From Nonomuraea endophytica (GTDB lineage Bacteria; Actinomycetota; Actinomycetes; Streptosporangiales; Streptosporangiaceae), in contig NZ_JACHIN010000005.1 in assembly GCF_014203235.1 (NCBI RefSeq), positions 186,001-250,000 of the forward strand: a stretch of 64,000 nucleotides of DNA, written 5' to 3'. Shown piece after piece: positions 26,797-34,032 of this stretch. Position 1 is the first letter of the stretch, and the number at the start of each line of letters is the position of its first letter. Position numbers and translations under genes: made by a program. The notes beneath the pieces are model-generated. The model saw only the letters and a list, made by a program, of their open reading frames with translations. It had not been told where the DNA came from and did no database searches.

Positions 26797-28416
26797 TCAG
26801 GTCATCTCGGTATCGCGCGGGGAGCGGCTCCTCCGGGCCTGGCGCGCGGCGAGGTGGCGGCCCAGCAGCACCGAACCGGGCAGTACGGCCATGCCCAGCA
26901 GGCTGCTGCCCAGGCCGAGGCCGAGATCGGCGTCGAGCAGCTGGTCGCCGCCCTTGAGCACGGGCAGGTCCAGGGAGACCTTCAGCGACACCGACAGCAG
27001 CGGCTCGGGCTTCTTCTCCGGCGGCTTGTCGCCCGAGGACGGGGGCTGCGTCGCGGGCGGCGGGGTGGGCTTGGTGGGCTCGCCCTTCGTGGGCGCGTCC
27101 TTGGTGGGCTCGGGGCCGCGGGTCGGGTCGGTGTCGCGGGCCGGGCTGCGGGTGGGCTCGGCGGTCTTGCCGGGGGTGCGGCTCGGCGCGGCCGTACGGC
27201 TGGGCTGGGCCGTCGGCTGGAGCGTCCGCGTCGGCTCCCCGGCCGCGGTGACCTCGTCCGGCGGTAAGCCGGTGCCCGCACGGTCGCCCGCGTCGGTGAT
27301 CGGCGGCGAGGCGGGTAAGCCGGTGGAGGGACCGGGCGTGCGCTCTGGAGTGGTGGCCGGCGGCGACAGCAGCGGCGCCGAGCTCACCGGGGGTAACGCG
27401 CGTGCGGACTGGATCGGCGGGGCCTCGGTCCACATGACGAAGACCGAGACCACCGCGGCGGCCGTGGCCGCGATCAGCCCGCCGGCGATGGCGAACTTGG
27501 CCACCGGTGTCAGCGCGGTGCGCGCGAACCCTGTCGCCACCTCGGCCCCGGCGGAGGGCACCAACGGCAGCAACGCGATGTGCGGGACGGTCAGCAGTCC
27601 GAGCCCGGCGCGGCCACGCCGTTCCCACCCGCTCCCGTACGCGCGGCCCGCCACCTCCTCCAGCTCGGCCAGGAAGGCCTGCGCCGACGAAGGCCGCTCG
27701 GCCGGGTCCTTGGCCATGCCGAGCTCGACCAGCCCTCTGACCCGCTCTTCCACGTTGGCCAGCGGCGGCGGCACGTTCTGGTGCTGGTAGGCGAGGACGG
27801 CGGCGTCCTCGCCGGGGAACGGACGGTGCCCGGTGAGGCACTCGAAGAAGACGACGGTGGCGGCGTAGACGTCGGTGGCGGGCCCCGCGGGGGCGTCCTC
27901 CCACTGCTCGGGCGCCATGTACGACGGGGTGCCCACGTAGGCGCCGGCCTCGCCGAAGGGGGTGGCGAGGCCGAAGTCGACGAGCTTGCTGCCGCCGTCG
28001 GCGGCGACGATGACGTTCTCCGGCTTGAAGTCGCGGTGGGCGACGCCGAGTCCGTGGGCCGCGGCCAGGCCGGTGAGGGCGCCCTTGAGCACGGCCAGCG
28101 CCGCCTCGGCGCCGGTGGCGCCCTCGTGGGTGAGCAGGCGGCGCAGGGTGATGCCGTCCACCAGCTCCATGACGATCGCGGCGTCGTCCTCGGCCTCGAC
28201 GTATTCGTAGAGCCGGGCGGTGTGCGGGCTGTCCAGCGCGCCGATCACCCTGGCCTCGTCGCGGAACCTGGCGACGAACTCCTTGTCCTCACGGAGCCCC
28301 GGCGACAGGTGCTTGATCGCCACGGGTAAGCCGTCCGACGTCCGCACCGCCAGCATGACCTGGCCGGTGCCGCCGTGTCCGAGCTCGCGAATCTCCGTGT
28401 AGCCCGGAACCTGCAT
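26797..28416 (-). CDS. transmembrane serine/threonine protein kinase
   Basis: A 539-aa PknB-type kinase. Residues 1-265 are the kinase domain: the Gly loop reads GHGGTGQV, the Lys is in VAIKHL, the catalytic loop is HRDFKPEN (Phe replaces the usual Leu), and DFGLA is followed by GTPSYMAPEQW. A single transmembrane helix lies near 315-340 (FAIAGGLIAATAAAVVSVFVM). Then comes an extracellular Pro/Thr/Ser-rich stretch with PTR and PTK repeats, and a second hydrophobic segment near 495-515. There are no PASTA repeats, so the signal it senses is unknown. ATG at 28416. It lies 39 nt after the MFS gene on the same strand. Confidence 0.92.
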   Translation of the reverse strand: MQVPGYTEIRELGHGGTGQVMLAVRTSDGLPVAIKHLSPGLREDKEFVARFRDEARVIGALDSPHTARLYEYVEAEDDAAIVMELVDGITLRRLLTHEGATGAEAALAVLKGALTGLAAAHGLGVAHRDFKPENVIVAADGGSKLVDFGLATPFGEAGAYVGTPSYMAPEQWEDAPAGPATDVYAATVVFFECLTGHRPFPGEDAAVLAYQHQNVPPPLANVEERVRGLVELGMAKDPAERPSSAQAFLAELEEVAGRAYGSGWERRGRAGLGLLTVPHIALLPLVPSAGAEVATGFARTALTPVAKFAIAGGLIAATAAAVVSVFVMWTEAPPIQSARALPPVSSAPLLSPPATTPERTPGPSTGLPASPPITDAGDRAGTGLPPDEVTAAGEPTRTLQPTAQPSRTAAPSRTPGKTAEPTRSPARDTDPTRGPEPTKDAPTKGEPTKPTPPPATQPPSSGDKPPEKKPEPLLSVSLKVSLDLPVLKGGDQLLDADLGLGLGSSLLGMAVLPGSVLLGRHLAARQARRSRSPRDTEMT

Positions 28417-28455
28417 CGCGGAACCCCCTGGGCAAAAGATCCAGTATCCCGGACA

Positions 28456-29637
28456 CTAGCCCGTATTGGCGGGCGGTACAACACGCTCCGTCGAGAACCC
28501 GTGACGGGATCGGCAGAGCAGGTGCACGCCCGCCGCGCACCCCAGCCCCACCGCCACCAGCCCCCACCAGGCCAGACCCGCCTCCAGCGCGACACCGGAC
28601 AGCACGTTGCCGGCCGCCACGCCGATGCCGGAGGCCGTGCTGTAGAGGCCGTAGTAGGTGCCGATCCGCTCGCCGCCGAAGCGGGCGACGGTGGCCATCT
28701 CGAAGGGGTAGACGATCATGCTGCCGAGCGTGAGCAAGACGGTGGCGGCGAGCACCGCCACGCCGCCAGGGAGCCCGGCCGCGATGAGCCCGGGCGGGAC
28801 GAAGGCCAGCCCCATCAGCGTCAGCCCGCGGGTGATCGCCTGTCCTGGCGTCCAGCGCGCCGCCGCCCACGCGGTCACCTTCACCTGGCCGAGCATGGCC
28901 ATCGCGCCGGACACCACGAAGATCCACACCGCCTGCTCCGGTACGGCCAGCGGCAAGCTCAGGTAGACCTGGAAGCCGAGCACGTACGAGCCGGTCATGG
29001 CCAGCGCGAACAGGCAGAACGCCCGGTCGCCGAGCGCGCTGCGCCAGTCGGCCAGGATCGAGACGTCCGCGTCGGCCCGGCTGCCCCGCCGCGCCGGCAG
29101 CGCCCTGGCCTGGGCGAGGGCGAGCACCGCGAACAGCGCCGCCGCGGTCAGGCAGGTGAGGCGGAAGGCGACGGCGTTGAGCAGCAGCCCGACGAGCGGC
29201 CCGGCCAGGATGCCGGTCTGGTAGAAGACGTTGAACAGCGCGAACGCCTCCACCTTCCGCTCCCCCGCCTCCTGGGCCAGGTAGGCGCGGGCGGCGGGGT
29301 TGAAGAACGCCCCGGCCAGCCCCGTCAGCGCGGAGGCGGCGAGCAGCGCGGGCACCGCATCGACCAGGCCGAGCATCGCGAAGCCCACCGTGCGCAGGAG
29401 CAGGCCGGTGAGGATCATCGGCTTGTAGCCGAGCCGGTCGGCCAGGCTGCCGCCGAGCAGGAACAGGCCCTGCTGGCACAGGTTCCGCACGCCGAGCACC
29501 AGCGCCGCCGCCCACACGGCCAGGCCGAGGTCGCCGGTGAGGTGGGCGGCCAGGTACGGCATGAGCATGTAGAAGCCGATGTTGATGGTCAGCTGGTTGA
29601 CCATGAGCAGCCGGATCGGCGTGCTGTATCCGGACAT
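28456..29637 (-). CDS. MFS transporter
   Basis: A 393-aa protein with 11-12 hydrophobic segments. The loop between helices 2 and 3, GGSLADRLGYKPMILTG, is the MFS motif A, and FNPAARAYLAQEAGERKVEAFALFNVFYQTGILAGPLVG is the conserved helix 4-5 region of drug and siderophore exporters. The ATG at 29637 overlaps the stop of the PLP-enzyme gene (TGATG), so the two form a coupled pair. Export of the product made by that enzyme is the natural inference, not proof. Confidence 0.9.
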   Translation of the reverse strand: MSGYSTPIRLLMVNQLTINIGFYMLMPYLAAHLTGDLGLAVWAAALVLGVRNLCQQGLFLLGGSLADRLGYKPMILTGLLLRTVGFAMLGLVDAVPALLAASALTGLAGAFFNPAARAYLAQEAGERKVEAFALFNVFYQTGILAGPLVGLLLNAVAFRLTCLTAAALFAVLALAQARALPARRGSRADADVSILADWRSALGDRAFCLFALAMTGSYVLGFQVYLSLPLAVPEQAVWIFVVSGAMAMLGQVKVTAWAAARWTPGQAITRGLTLMGLAFVPPGLIAAGLPGGVAVLAATVLLTLGSMIVYPFEMATVARFGGERIGTYYGLYSTASGIGVAAGNVLSGVALEAGLAWWGLVAVGLGCAAGVHLLCRSRHGFSTERVVPPANTG

Positions 29638-30689
29638 CACGAGGCGGCTCCGGCCGGGCGGGTGACGGCGGCGCAGCGGGTCCAGCGCTCGGCCTCGGCG
29701 GCGGCCGGGTGCGGCAGCTCCTCGGGTTCGGGCTCGGGTTTGCCGTCGAGCAGGCCGTGTTCGGCGCAGTAGGCGTCGCCGTACACGGTGTCGAAGTAGC
29801 GCTCGGGTCCGTCGGGGAAGACGGCGGCGATGCGGGTGCCCGGCGGCTCGCGCCGGGCCAGCCACGAGGCGACCAGCGCGACCGCGCCGACGCTCCACCC
29901 GCCGGTGGCGTAGCGGGCGGCGGCCAGGCGGCGGCAGGCCCAGACGGCTTCGGCGGGCGCCACCCAGTGCACCTCGTGGAAGGCGTCGTAGGCGACGTTG
30001 GCGGGGTGGATGCTGCTGCCGAGTCCGCGCATCAGGCGTGGCCTGGCGGGCTGGCCGAAGATGGTCGAGCCGACGGTGTCCACGCCGACCAGTCGCACGT
30101 CCGGGCTGTGCTCGCGCAGCACGCGGTGGATCCCGGCGCTGTGCCCGCCGGTGCCGACGCTGCAGACGAGCACGTCGACGCGGCCGAGCTGGGCGGTCAG
30201 TTCGGCGGCGAGCCCGGCGTAGGCGGCCGCGTTGTCGGGGTTGGCGTACTGGTCGGGGCAGTAGGCGCCGGGCGCGCCGGCCATGAGCTCACGGACGCGG
30301 GCGCGCCGGGCGGCCTGCCAGCCGCCTTCCCGGTACGGCTCGGCCACGATCTCCAGCCGCGTCCCGTAGGCGAGCAGCAGGCGGCGCATGAGCGGCTCCA
30401 TGCCCGGGTCGGCCACGAGTGTGACGGGATGGCCGTGCACCACTCCGGCCAGCGCCAGTCCGAGGCCGAGTGTGCCGCTGGTCGACTCGATGATCGGGGC
30501 GCCGGGCCGCAGGGCGCCGCGCCTGCGGGCCTCGGCCACCATGTGCAGGGCGGGGCGGTCCTTGATGCCGCCGGGGTTGTAGCCCTCGAGCTTGGCCCAG
30601 AAGCCGCGCTCGCCGCCTGACCAGAGCTCGGGCACCCACAACACCGGGGTATTGCCCACGAGATCTGCGAGGAGTCCTGAAATATCCAC
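29637..30689 (-). CDS. PLP-dependent cysteine-synthase-family protein (SbnA/CysK-like)
   Basis: A 350-aa fold-type-II PLP enzyme. The PLP lysine is Lys43 in NPGGIKDRPA, the substrate loop is STSGTLG (69-75), and the phosphate-binding loop is CSVGTGGHSAG. Cysteine synthases have TSGNTG in the loop; here STSGTLG matches relatives that make 2,3-diaminopropionate or cystathionine. The stop overlaps the start of an MFS exporter, an arrangement known for siderophore loci such as sbn. Which beta-substitution it performs is unknown. It has a GTG start with AGGAG upstream and no signal peptide. Confidence 0.85.
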   Translation of the reverse strand: MDISGLLADLVGNTPVLWVPELWSGGERGFWAKLEGYNPGGIKDRPALHMVAEARRRGALRPGAPIIESTSGTLGLGLALAGVVHGHPVTLVADPGMEPLMRRLLLAYGTRLEIVAEPYREGGWQAARRARVRELMAGAPGAYCPDQYANPDNAAAYAGLAAELTAQLGRVDVLVCSVGTGGHSAGIHRVLREHSPDVRLVGVDTVGSTIFGQPARPRLMRGLGSSIHPANVAYDAFHEVHWVAPAEAVWACRRLAAARYATGGWSVGAVALVASWLARREPPGTRIAAVFPDGPERYFDTVYGDAYCAEHGLLDGKPEPEPEELPHPAAAEAERWTRCAAVTRPAGAAS

Positions 30690-30734
30690 TTGTTTCTCCT
30701 GTGCTGAGGTACGGATAGATGCGCCGGGGCGCTT

Positions 30735-31040
30735 CTAGATCCGGCTCACGCACAGGAGGGCGAGCAGGGCGGCGGGCCGTACGGGCGGCTGGGCCTGGGA
30801 CGGCGGGGCAGCCGGGACCGGCGCGGCGGCACAGCGGCCCTGCTGACCTGGCGCGGGCGCGTCGACGGCCGGTTGCTGCGCGGCGGGGGCGTCGCAGGAG
30901 GCCTCGTGCTCGTGCGGATGCGTGCCGGTGTCGCAGCCGGACACCCCGGCGGGTTGCGGGGTGTCGGCGTGCGCGTGCGGTCCGGCCATGCACAGAAGGG
31001 TGAGCACGACCATGAGCGCCACGAACGGCCTCCAGGTCAT
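30735..31040 (-). CDS. small exported His/Cys-containing protein
   Basis: About 101 aa. The N-terminus is a signal sequence (WRPFVALMVVLTLLCMAGPHAHA). The mature part holds HPHEHEASC and scattered Cys in an otherwise Pro/Ala-rich chain, and ends LLALLCVSRI. The composition suggests a periplasmic or extracytoplasmic metal-binding peptide like the small proteins (for example DUF6153) found near actinobacterial copper genes; I am not sure of the family. ATG at 31040, or GTG at 31049. It is divergent from the DUF4396 gene, and the spacer contains the CsoR-like palindrome, which supports a metal-related role. Confidence 0.55.
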   Translation of the reverse strand: MTWRPFVALMVVLTLLCMAGPHAHADTPQPAGVSGCDTGTHPHEHEASCDAPAAQQPAVDAPAPGQQGRCAAAPVPAAPPSQAQPPVRPAALLALLCVSRI

Positions 31041-31097
31041 GGCGTGCACGCTACATCACGCTGTGTGACCGCCACTCTGCTGACGCGACACTTTTTA

Positions 31098-31113
31098 CTA
31101 CTTCCTATAGTAG
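31098..31113. promoter_or_regulatory. inverted repeat overlapping a -10-like TATAGT
   Basis: CTACT (31098-31102) and AGTAG (31109-31113) are inverted arms with a 6-nt spacer, and TATAGT at 31107-31112 could serve as the -10 of the plus-strand promoter. This AT-rich patch lies between the two divergent genes and 80 bp before the DUF4396 start. It is a plausible promoter and operator, perhaps of BlaI/CopY type, but weak. Confidence 0.35.
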
Positions 31114-31137
31114 CCGGCGCGGCCACATTTGCTCCAT

Positions 31138-31152
31138 TACCCCATAGGGGTA
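31138..31152. promoter_or_regulatory. CsoR-like operator palindrome
   Basis: TACCCC (31138-31143), ATA, GGGGTA (31147-31152) is a perfect palindrome of the type bound by copper-sensing CsoR-family repressors, which favour TACCC/GGGTA arms with a short spacer. It lies 39 nt upstream of the His-rich DUF4396 gene and downstream of a -10-like box, where a bound repressor would block transcription. Confidence 0.6.
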
Positions 31153-31190
31153 TACCGTGACCGCGCTGATTGACGAACGGAGCTTCAAGC

Positions 31191-31712
31191 ATGTCCACGC
31201 ACCAGGAACACCAGGGCCACCACGAACACGGAGACCACGCCCAGCACGCGGCGCACGAGCATGGGCACGGGCCGGGTGCGACGACCTGGAAGATGGCGGC
31301 GCTGGCCACGCTGCACTGCCTCACCGGCTGTGCCATCGGCGAGGTGCTGGGCATGGTGATCGGCACCGCGCTCGGCTGGGGCAACGTGGCCACCATCGCG
31401 CTGGCCGTCGGCCTGGCGTTCGTGTTCGGCTACGCGCTGACCATGGTCGGCGTGCTCAGGGCGGGCGTGAGCTTCAAGCAGGCGCTGAAGGTGGCGCTGG
31501 CCGCCGACACGGTGTCGATCCTCGTGATGGAGATCGTGGACAACGGCGTCATGGTGGTCGTGCCCGGCGCCATGGACGCCGGGCTGGCCTCAGGACTGTT
31601 CTGGGGCGCGCTGGCCTTCGCCTTCGTGGTCGCCTTCCTGGTGACCACACCGGTCAACAAGTGGCTGATCGGCAAGGGCAAGGGGCACGCCGTCGTCCAC
31701 GCCTACCACTAG
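31191..31712 (+). CDS. DUF4396 His-rich membrane protein
   Basis: A 173-aa protein. The first 33 residues are His-rich (HQEHQGHHEHGDHAQHAAHEHGHG), a likely metal-binding tail. Four hydrophobic segments follow: LATLHCLTGCAIGEVLGMVIG, IALAVGLAFVFGYALTMVG, LVMEIVDNGVMVVV and LFWGALAFAFVVAFLV, which is the DUF4396 layout. The conserved CLTGCAIGE and MEIVDNGVM could also bind metal. Known biochemistry is lacking. With the CsoR-like site upstream and the His/Cys peptide divergent to it, a copper-linked role is the best inference. The ATG at 31191 has CGGAG upstream. Its stop overlaps that of the lyase gene. Confidence 0.85.
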   Translation: MSTHQEHQGHHEHGDHAQHAAHEHGHGPGATTWKMAALATLHCLTGCAIGEVLGMVIGTALGWGNVATIALAVGLAFVFGYALTMVGVLRAGVSFKQALKVALAADTVSILVMEIVDNGVMVVVPGAMDAGLASGLFWGALAFAFVVAFLVTTPVNKWLIGKGKGHAVVHAYH

Positions 31713-32866
31713 GCCGGGTTGTTCGCGTGGGTGAGCGTCTCCCAGCCGAGGAAGTGGCTCACCCCCGCAGGCCGCCCCTGCTCGACCAGCCGCTGGGTAC
31801 GGGCCATGCCGATGCCCATCCGGTTGCGCAGGGCGTTGAAGCCCACCTCGAAGGTCGGGCCGAGTCCCGGCTTCACCGAGCCGCCGCACAGCCAGGACGG
31901 CACCGGCTCGCCCAGTTGCAGGCCGGCGTGGAAGCCCATCGCGTGGCGTAGCCGGTCCTTGCCCTCGGCGTAGAGGTCGAGGCCCTGGTGGCGGGCGGTC
32001 TCGGCCACGTGTACGGCCGCCGCGATGCCCCAGCCGGTGTGGCCGAAGTCGCGGCAGGTCTCCTGGGCCAGGCCGTTGACGAAGGTGCTCTGGCCGTACC
32101 AGTAGCCGATGAGCTCGTCGCGGGTGTCGTACCTGCTGCCCGGCGCCTGCTTGGGCAACGAGCCGTCGGTGGTCAGGTAGACGTAGGCGGCCAGGCGGCC
32201 GCGCCAGGTGGTGACCGCGCGGTCGAAGGCGGCGCGGTCGTCGAGGTGGACGGCGATGCCGATCGCCGCGTCCGTCATGATCAGCTCCCAGTTGCCGTTG
32301 GTGTTGGGGCTGCCCGCGATGACGATCGGCAGGTAGACGGTGCGCAGTTTGCCGGCGAAGCGGCCGGCGTTGGCCCAGCCGGTGTAGGTGTGCTTGATGA
32401 GCTCGGCGGCCCGGGAGAACGACGCCCCGGCCCAGCCGGTCTGCAGGCGGGCGTTGTGGCCGGTGTGCTCGGTGATCACGGCCGACCAGGCGTCCATGAT
32501 CTGGACGGCCTTCTTGGCGTGGCGGTCGTCGCCGGTCAGGTACCACTGCAGGGCGTGCGTGTAGGCGGCCATCGCGTCGTTGCGCTCGTCCGAGCAGCCG
32601 TTGTTGGGGTTGGACGACGGGCCGCACTCGACGTTGGCGCGCGGCTTCGGTGTGTAGGACAGCGAGGCGAACGAGCTGGCGCGCAGCGCCGCCCACGCCG
32701 GCTTCCAGGGCTCGGCGCCCAGGTTGGCCTTGACGTGGTCGAGCTGGGCCCGGCTGACCAGGACGCCGGGATGGTTGAAGGCAGCTCCGACCTTTTCCGC
32801 CGAAGCCCGCTGGACCGGTACGACCAGCGCGACGGCTAACAGAAGGACAGCGAGGATGGGGCGCAC
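31709..32866 (-). CDS. secreted alginate-lyase-family protein (PL5/PL38-like)
   Basis: A 385-aa exported enzyme. The signal peptide (RPILAVLLLAVALVVPVQRASA) is followed by an all-helical toroid of the alginate-lyase superfamily. NHPGVLVSRAQLDHVKANL opens the domain, and SPNTNGNWELIMTDAAIGIAVHLDDRAAFDRAV contains the Asn and nearby residues typical of the active-site cleft, with later TGWGIAAAVHVAETARHQGLDLY. Real substrates of this group include glucuronan and other uronates as well as alginate, so the substrate is open. No CBM is attached, unlike the enzymes at 38-58 kb. The GTG at 32866 has a strong AAGGAG. A perfect palindrome lies upstream. Confidence 0.82.
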   Translation of the reverse strand: MRPILAVLLLAVALVVPVQRASAEKVGAAFNHPGVLVSRAQLDHVKANLGAEPWKPAWAALRASSFASLSYTPKPRANVECGPSSNPNNGCSDERNDAMAAYTHALQWYLTGDDRHAKKAVQIMDAWSAVITEHTGHNARLQTGWAGASFSRAAELIKHTYTGWANAGRFAGKLRTVYLPIVIAGSPNTNGNWELIMTDAAIGIAVHLDDRAAFDRAVTTWRGRLAAYVYLTTDGSLPKQAPGSRYDTRDELIGYWYGQSTFVNGLAQETCRDFGHTGWGIAAAVHVAETARHQGLDLYAEGKDRLRHAMGFHAGLQLGEPVPSWLCGGSVKPGLGPTFEVGFNALRNRMGIGMARTQRLVEQGRPAGVSHFLGWETLTHANNPA

Positions 32867-32896
32867 GACAGGCTCCTTACCGCAGCGACAGACATC

Positions 32897-32911
32897 GGGT
32901 GTCTGACACCC
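32897..32911. promoter_or_regulatory. GntR/FadR-like operator upstream of the lyase gene
   Basis: GGGTGTC, T, GACACCC is a perfect 15-bp palindrome whose core TGTCTGACA resembles operators of FCD-type GntR regulators, many of which respond to uronic or aldonic acids. It ends 31 nt before the GTG start of the alginate-lyase-family gene on the minus strand. No GntR gene lies in the window. Confidence 0.5.
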
Positions 32912-32955
32912 ATCCAAGCCAGCCGTCGAAGCCCCGGTCAACGACCGGCGGGAAA

Positions 32956-34017
32956 CTAGGCGGAAAGAAGCGTGCGCGCCGCGAGCAGGCGGCGCACGTT
33001 GCCCGCGGCGGTCCTGCCCGCCCGGTTGGCCCCGATGGTGCTGGCCGACGGCCCGTAGCCGACGAGTTGCAGGCGCGGTTCCTTGACCACCTGGGTGCCC
33101 TCGACCTTGATGCCGCCGCCGGGCTCGCGCAGCCGCAGCGGGGCCAGGTGGTCGAGGGCGGAGCGGAAACCGGTGGCCCACACGATGGCGTCCACCCGCT
33201 CGTGCCGCCCGTCCGGCCAGGTGAGCCCGTCCGGGGTGATGCGGGCGAACATCGGCAGCCGGTTCAGCACGCCCTTCTCGCGGGCCGCGTTGATCACCGG
33301 GGTGGAGCTGAGCCCGGTGACGCCGACCACGCTCTGCGGCGGCAGCCCGGCGCGTACCCGCTCCTCGACCAGGGCGACCGCGTCGCGCCTGGCCACCTCG
33401 CCGAACGCGTCGTCGCGCCAGACCGGCTCGCGCCTGGTCAACCAGAGCGTGCCGGCGGCGACGCCGGCCAGTTCCGCCAGCACGTGCATGGCCGACGCGC
33501 CGCCGCCGACGACGGCCACCCGCCGCCCGGCGAACTCCTGCGGCCCCCGGTAGCCGGCGTAGTGGATCTGACGGCCGAGGAAGTCGCCGCCGCCCGGATA
33601 GTAGGGCCAGTAGGGACGGGTCCAGGTGCCGGTGGCGTTCACCACCGCCCGCGCGGCCCAGTCGCCACCGGAGGTGGCCACCGCCAGCCGGTCGCCGCCC
33701 CCGCGGGCGACCGTGCTGACGCGGATCGGGCGGCGCACGTCCAGGCCGATCGCCGCCTCGTAGGCGCCGTAGTAGGCGGGCACCACCTCGCGGGCCGGGG
33801 CGGTGTCGTCCTGGCCGTCCTCCTGCCCGACGCCCGGCAGGTCGAAGATGCTGTGGATCTTGTCCATGGTCAGCGTCGGTGACCGGTGCCGCCACGCGCC
33901 GCCCGGCCCGTCCTCCGCGTCGAGCACCACGGTGTCCAGGCCGAAGCGGCGCAGGAAGTAGGCGCTGGACAGGCCCGCCTGCCCAGCGCCGATGACCACG
34001 ACGTCAGTGATGTCCAC
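32956..34017 (-). CDS. flavin-dependent monooxygenase-like oxidoreductase
   Basis: About 353 aa. There are two dinucleotide-binding sites: VVVIGAGQAGLSSAYFL at the N-terminus (FAD) and VAVVGGGASAMHVLAEL in the middle (NADPH). A fingerprint-like segment HYAGYRGPQEFAGRRV precedes the second, and ATGTWTRPYWPYYPG and IVWATGF are also typical of flavin-containing/N-hydroxylating monooxygenases. Substrate unknown. Start is the GTG at 34017, or a TTG at 34029; the upstream M28 gene stops at 34033, so they are probably one transcript. The gap to the downstream lyase gene carries its own operator-like palindrome, so that gene is likely separate. Confidence 0.88.
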   Translation of the reverse strand: MDITDVVVIGAGQAGLSSAYFLRRFGLDTVVLDAEDGPGGAWRHRSPTLTMDKIHSIFDLPGVGQEDGQDDTAPAREVVPAYYGAYEAAIGLDVRRPIRVSTVARGGGDRLAVATSGGDWAARAVVNATGTWTRPYWPYYPGGGDFLGRQIHYAGYRGPQEFAGRRVAVVGGGASAMHVLAELAGVAAGTLWLTRREPVWRDDAFGEVARRDAVALVEERVRAGLPPQSVVGVTGLSSTPVINAAREKGVLNRLPMFARITPDGLTWPDGRHERVDAIVWATGFRSALDHLAPLRLREPGGGIKVEGTQVVKEPRLQLVGYGPSASTIGANRAGRTAAGNVRRLLAARTLLSA

Positions 34018-34032
34018 GATCTCTGGCAACCG

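Noticed and set aside
31709..32866. Calling the enzyme a true alginate lyase
   Set aside because: The superfamily also contains glucuronan and other uronate lyases, and nothing else in the window concerns alginate, so only the family is stated.
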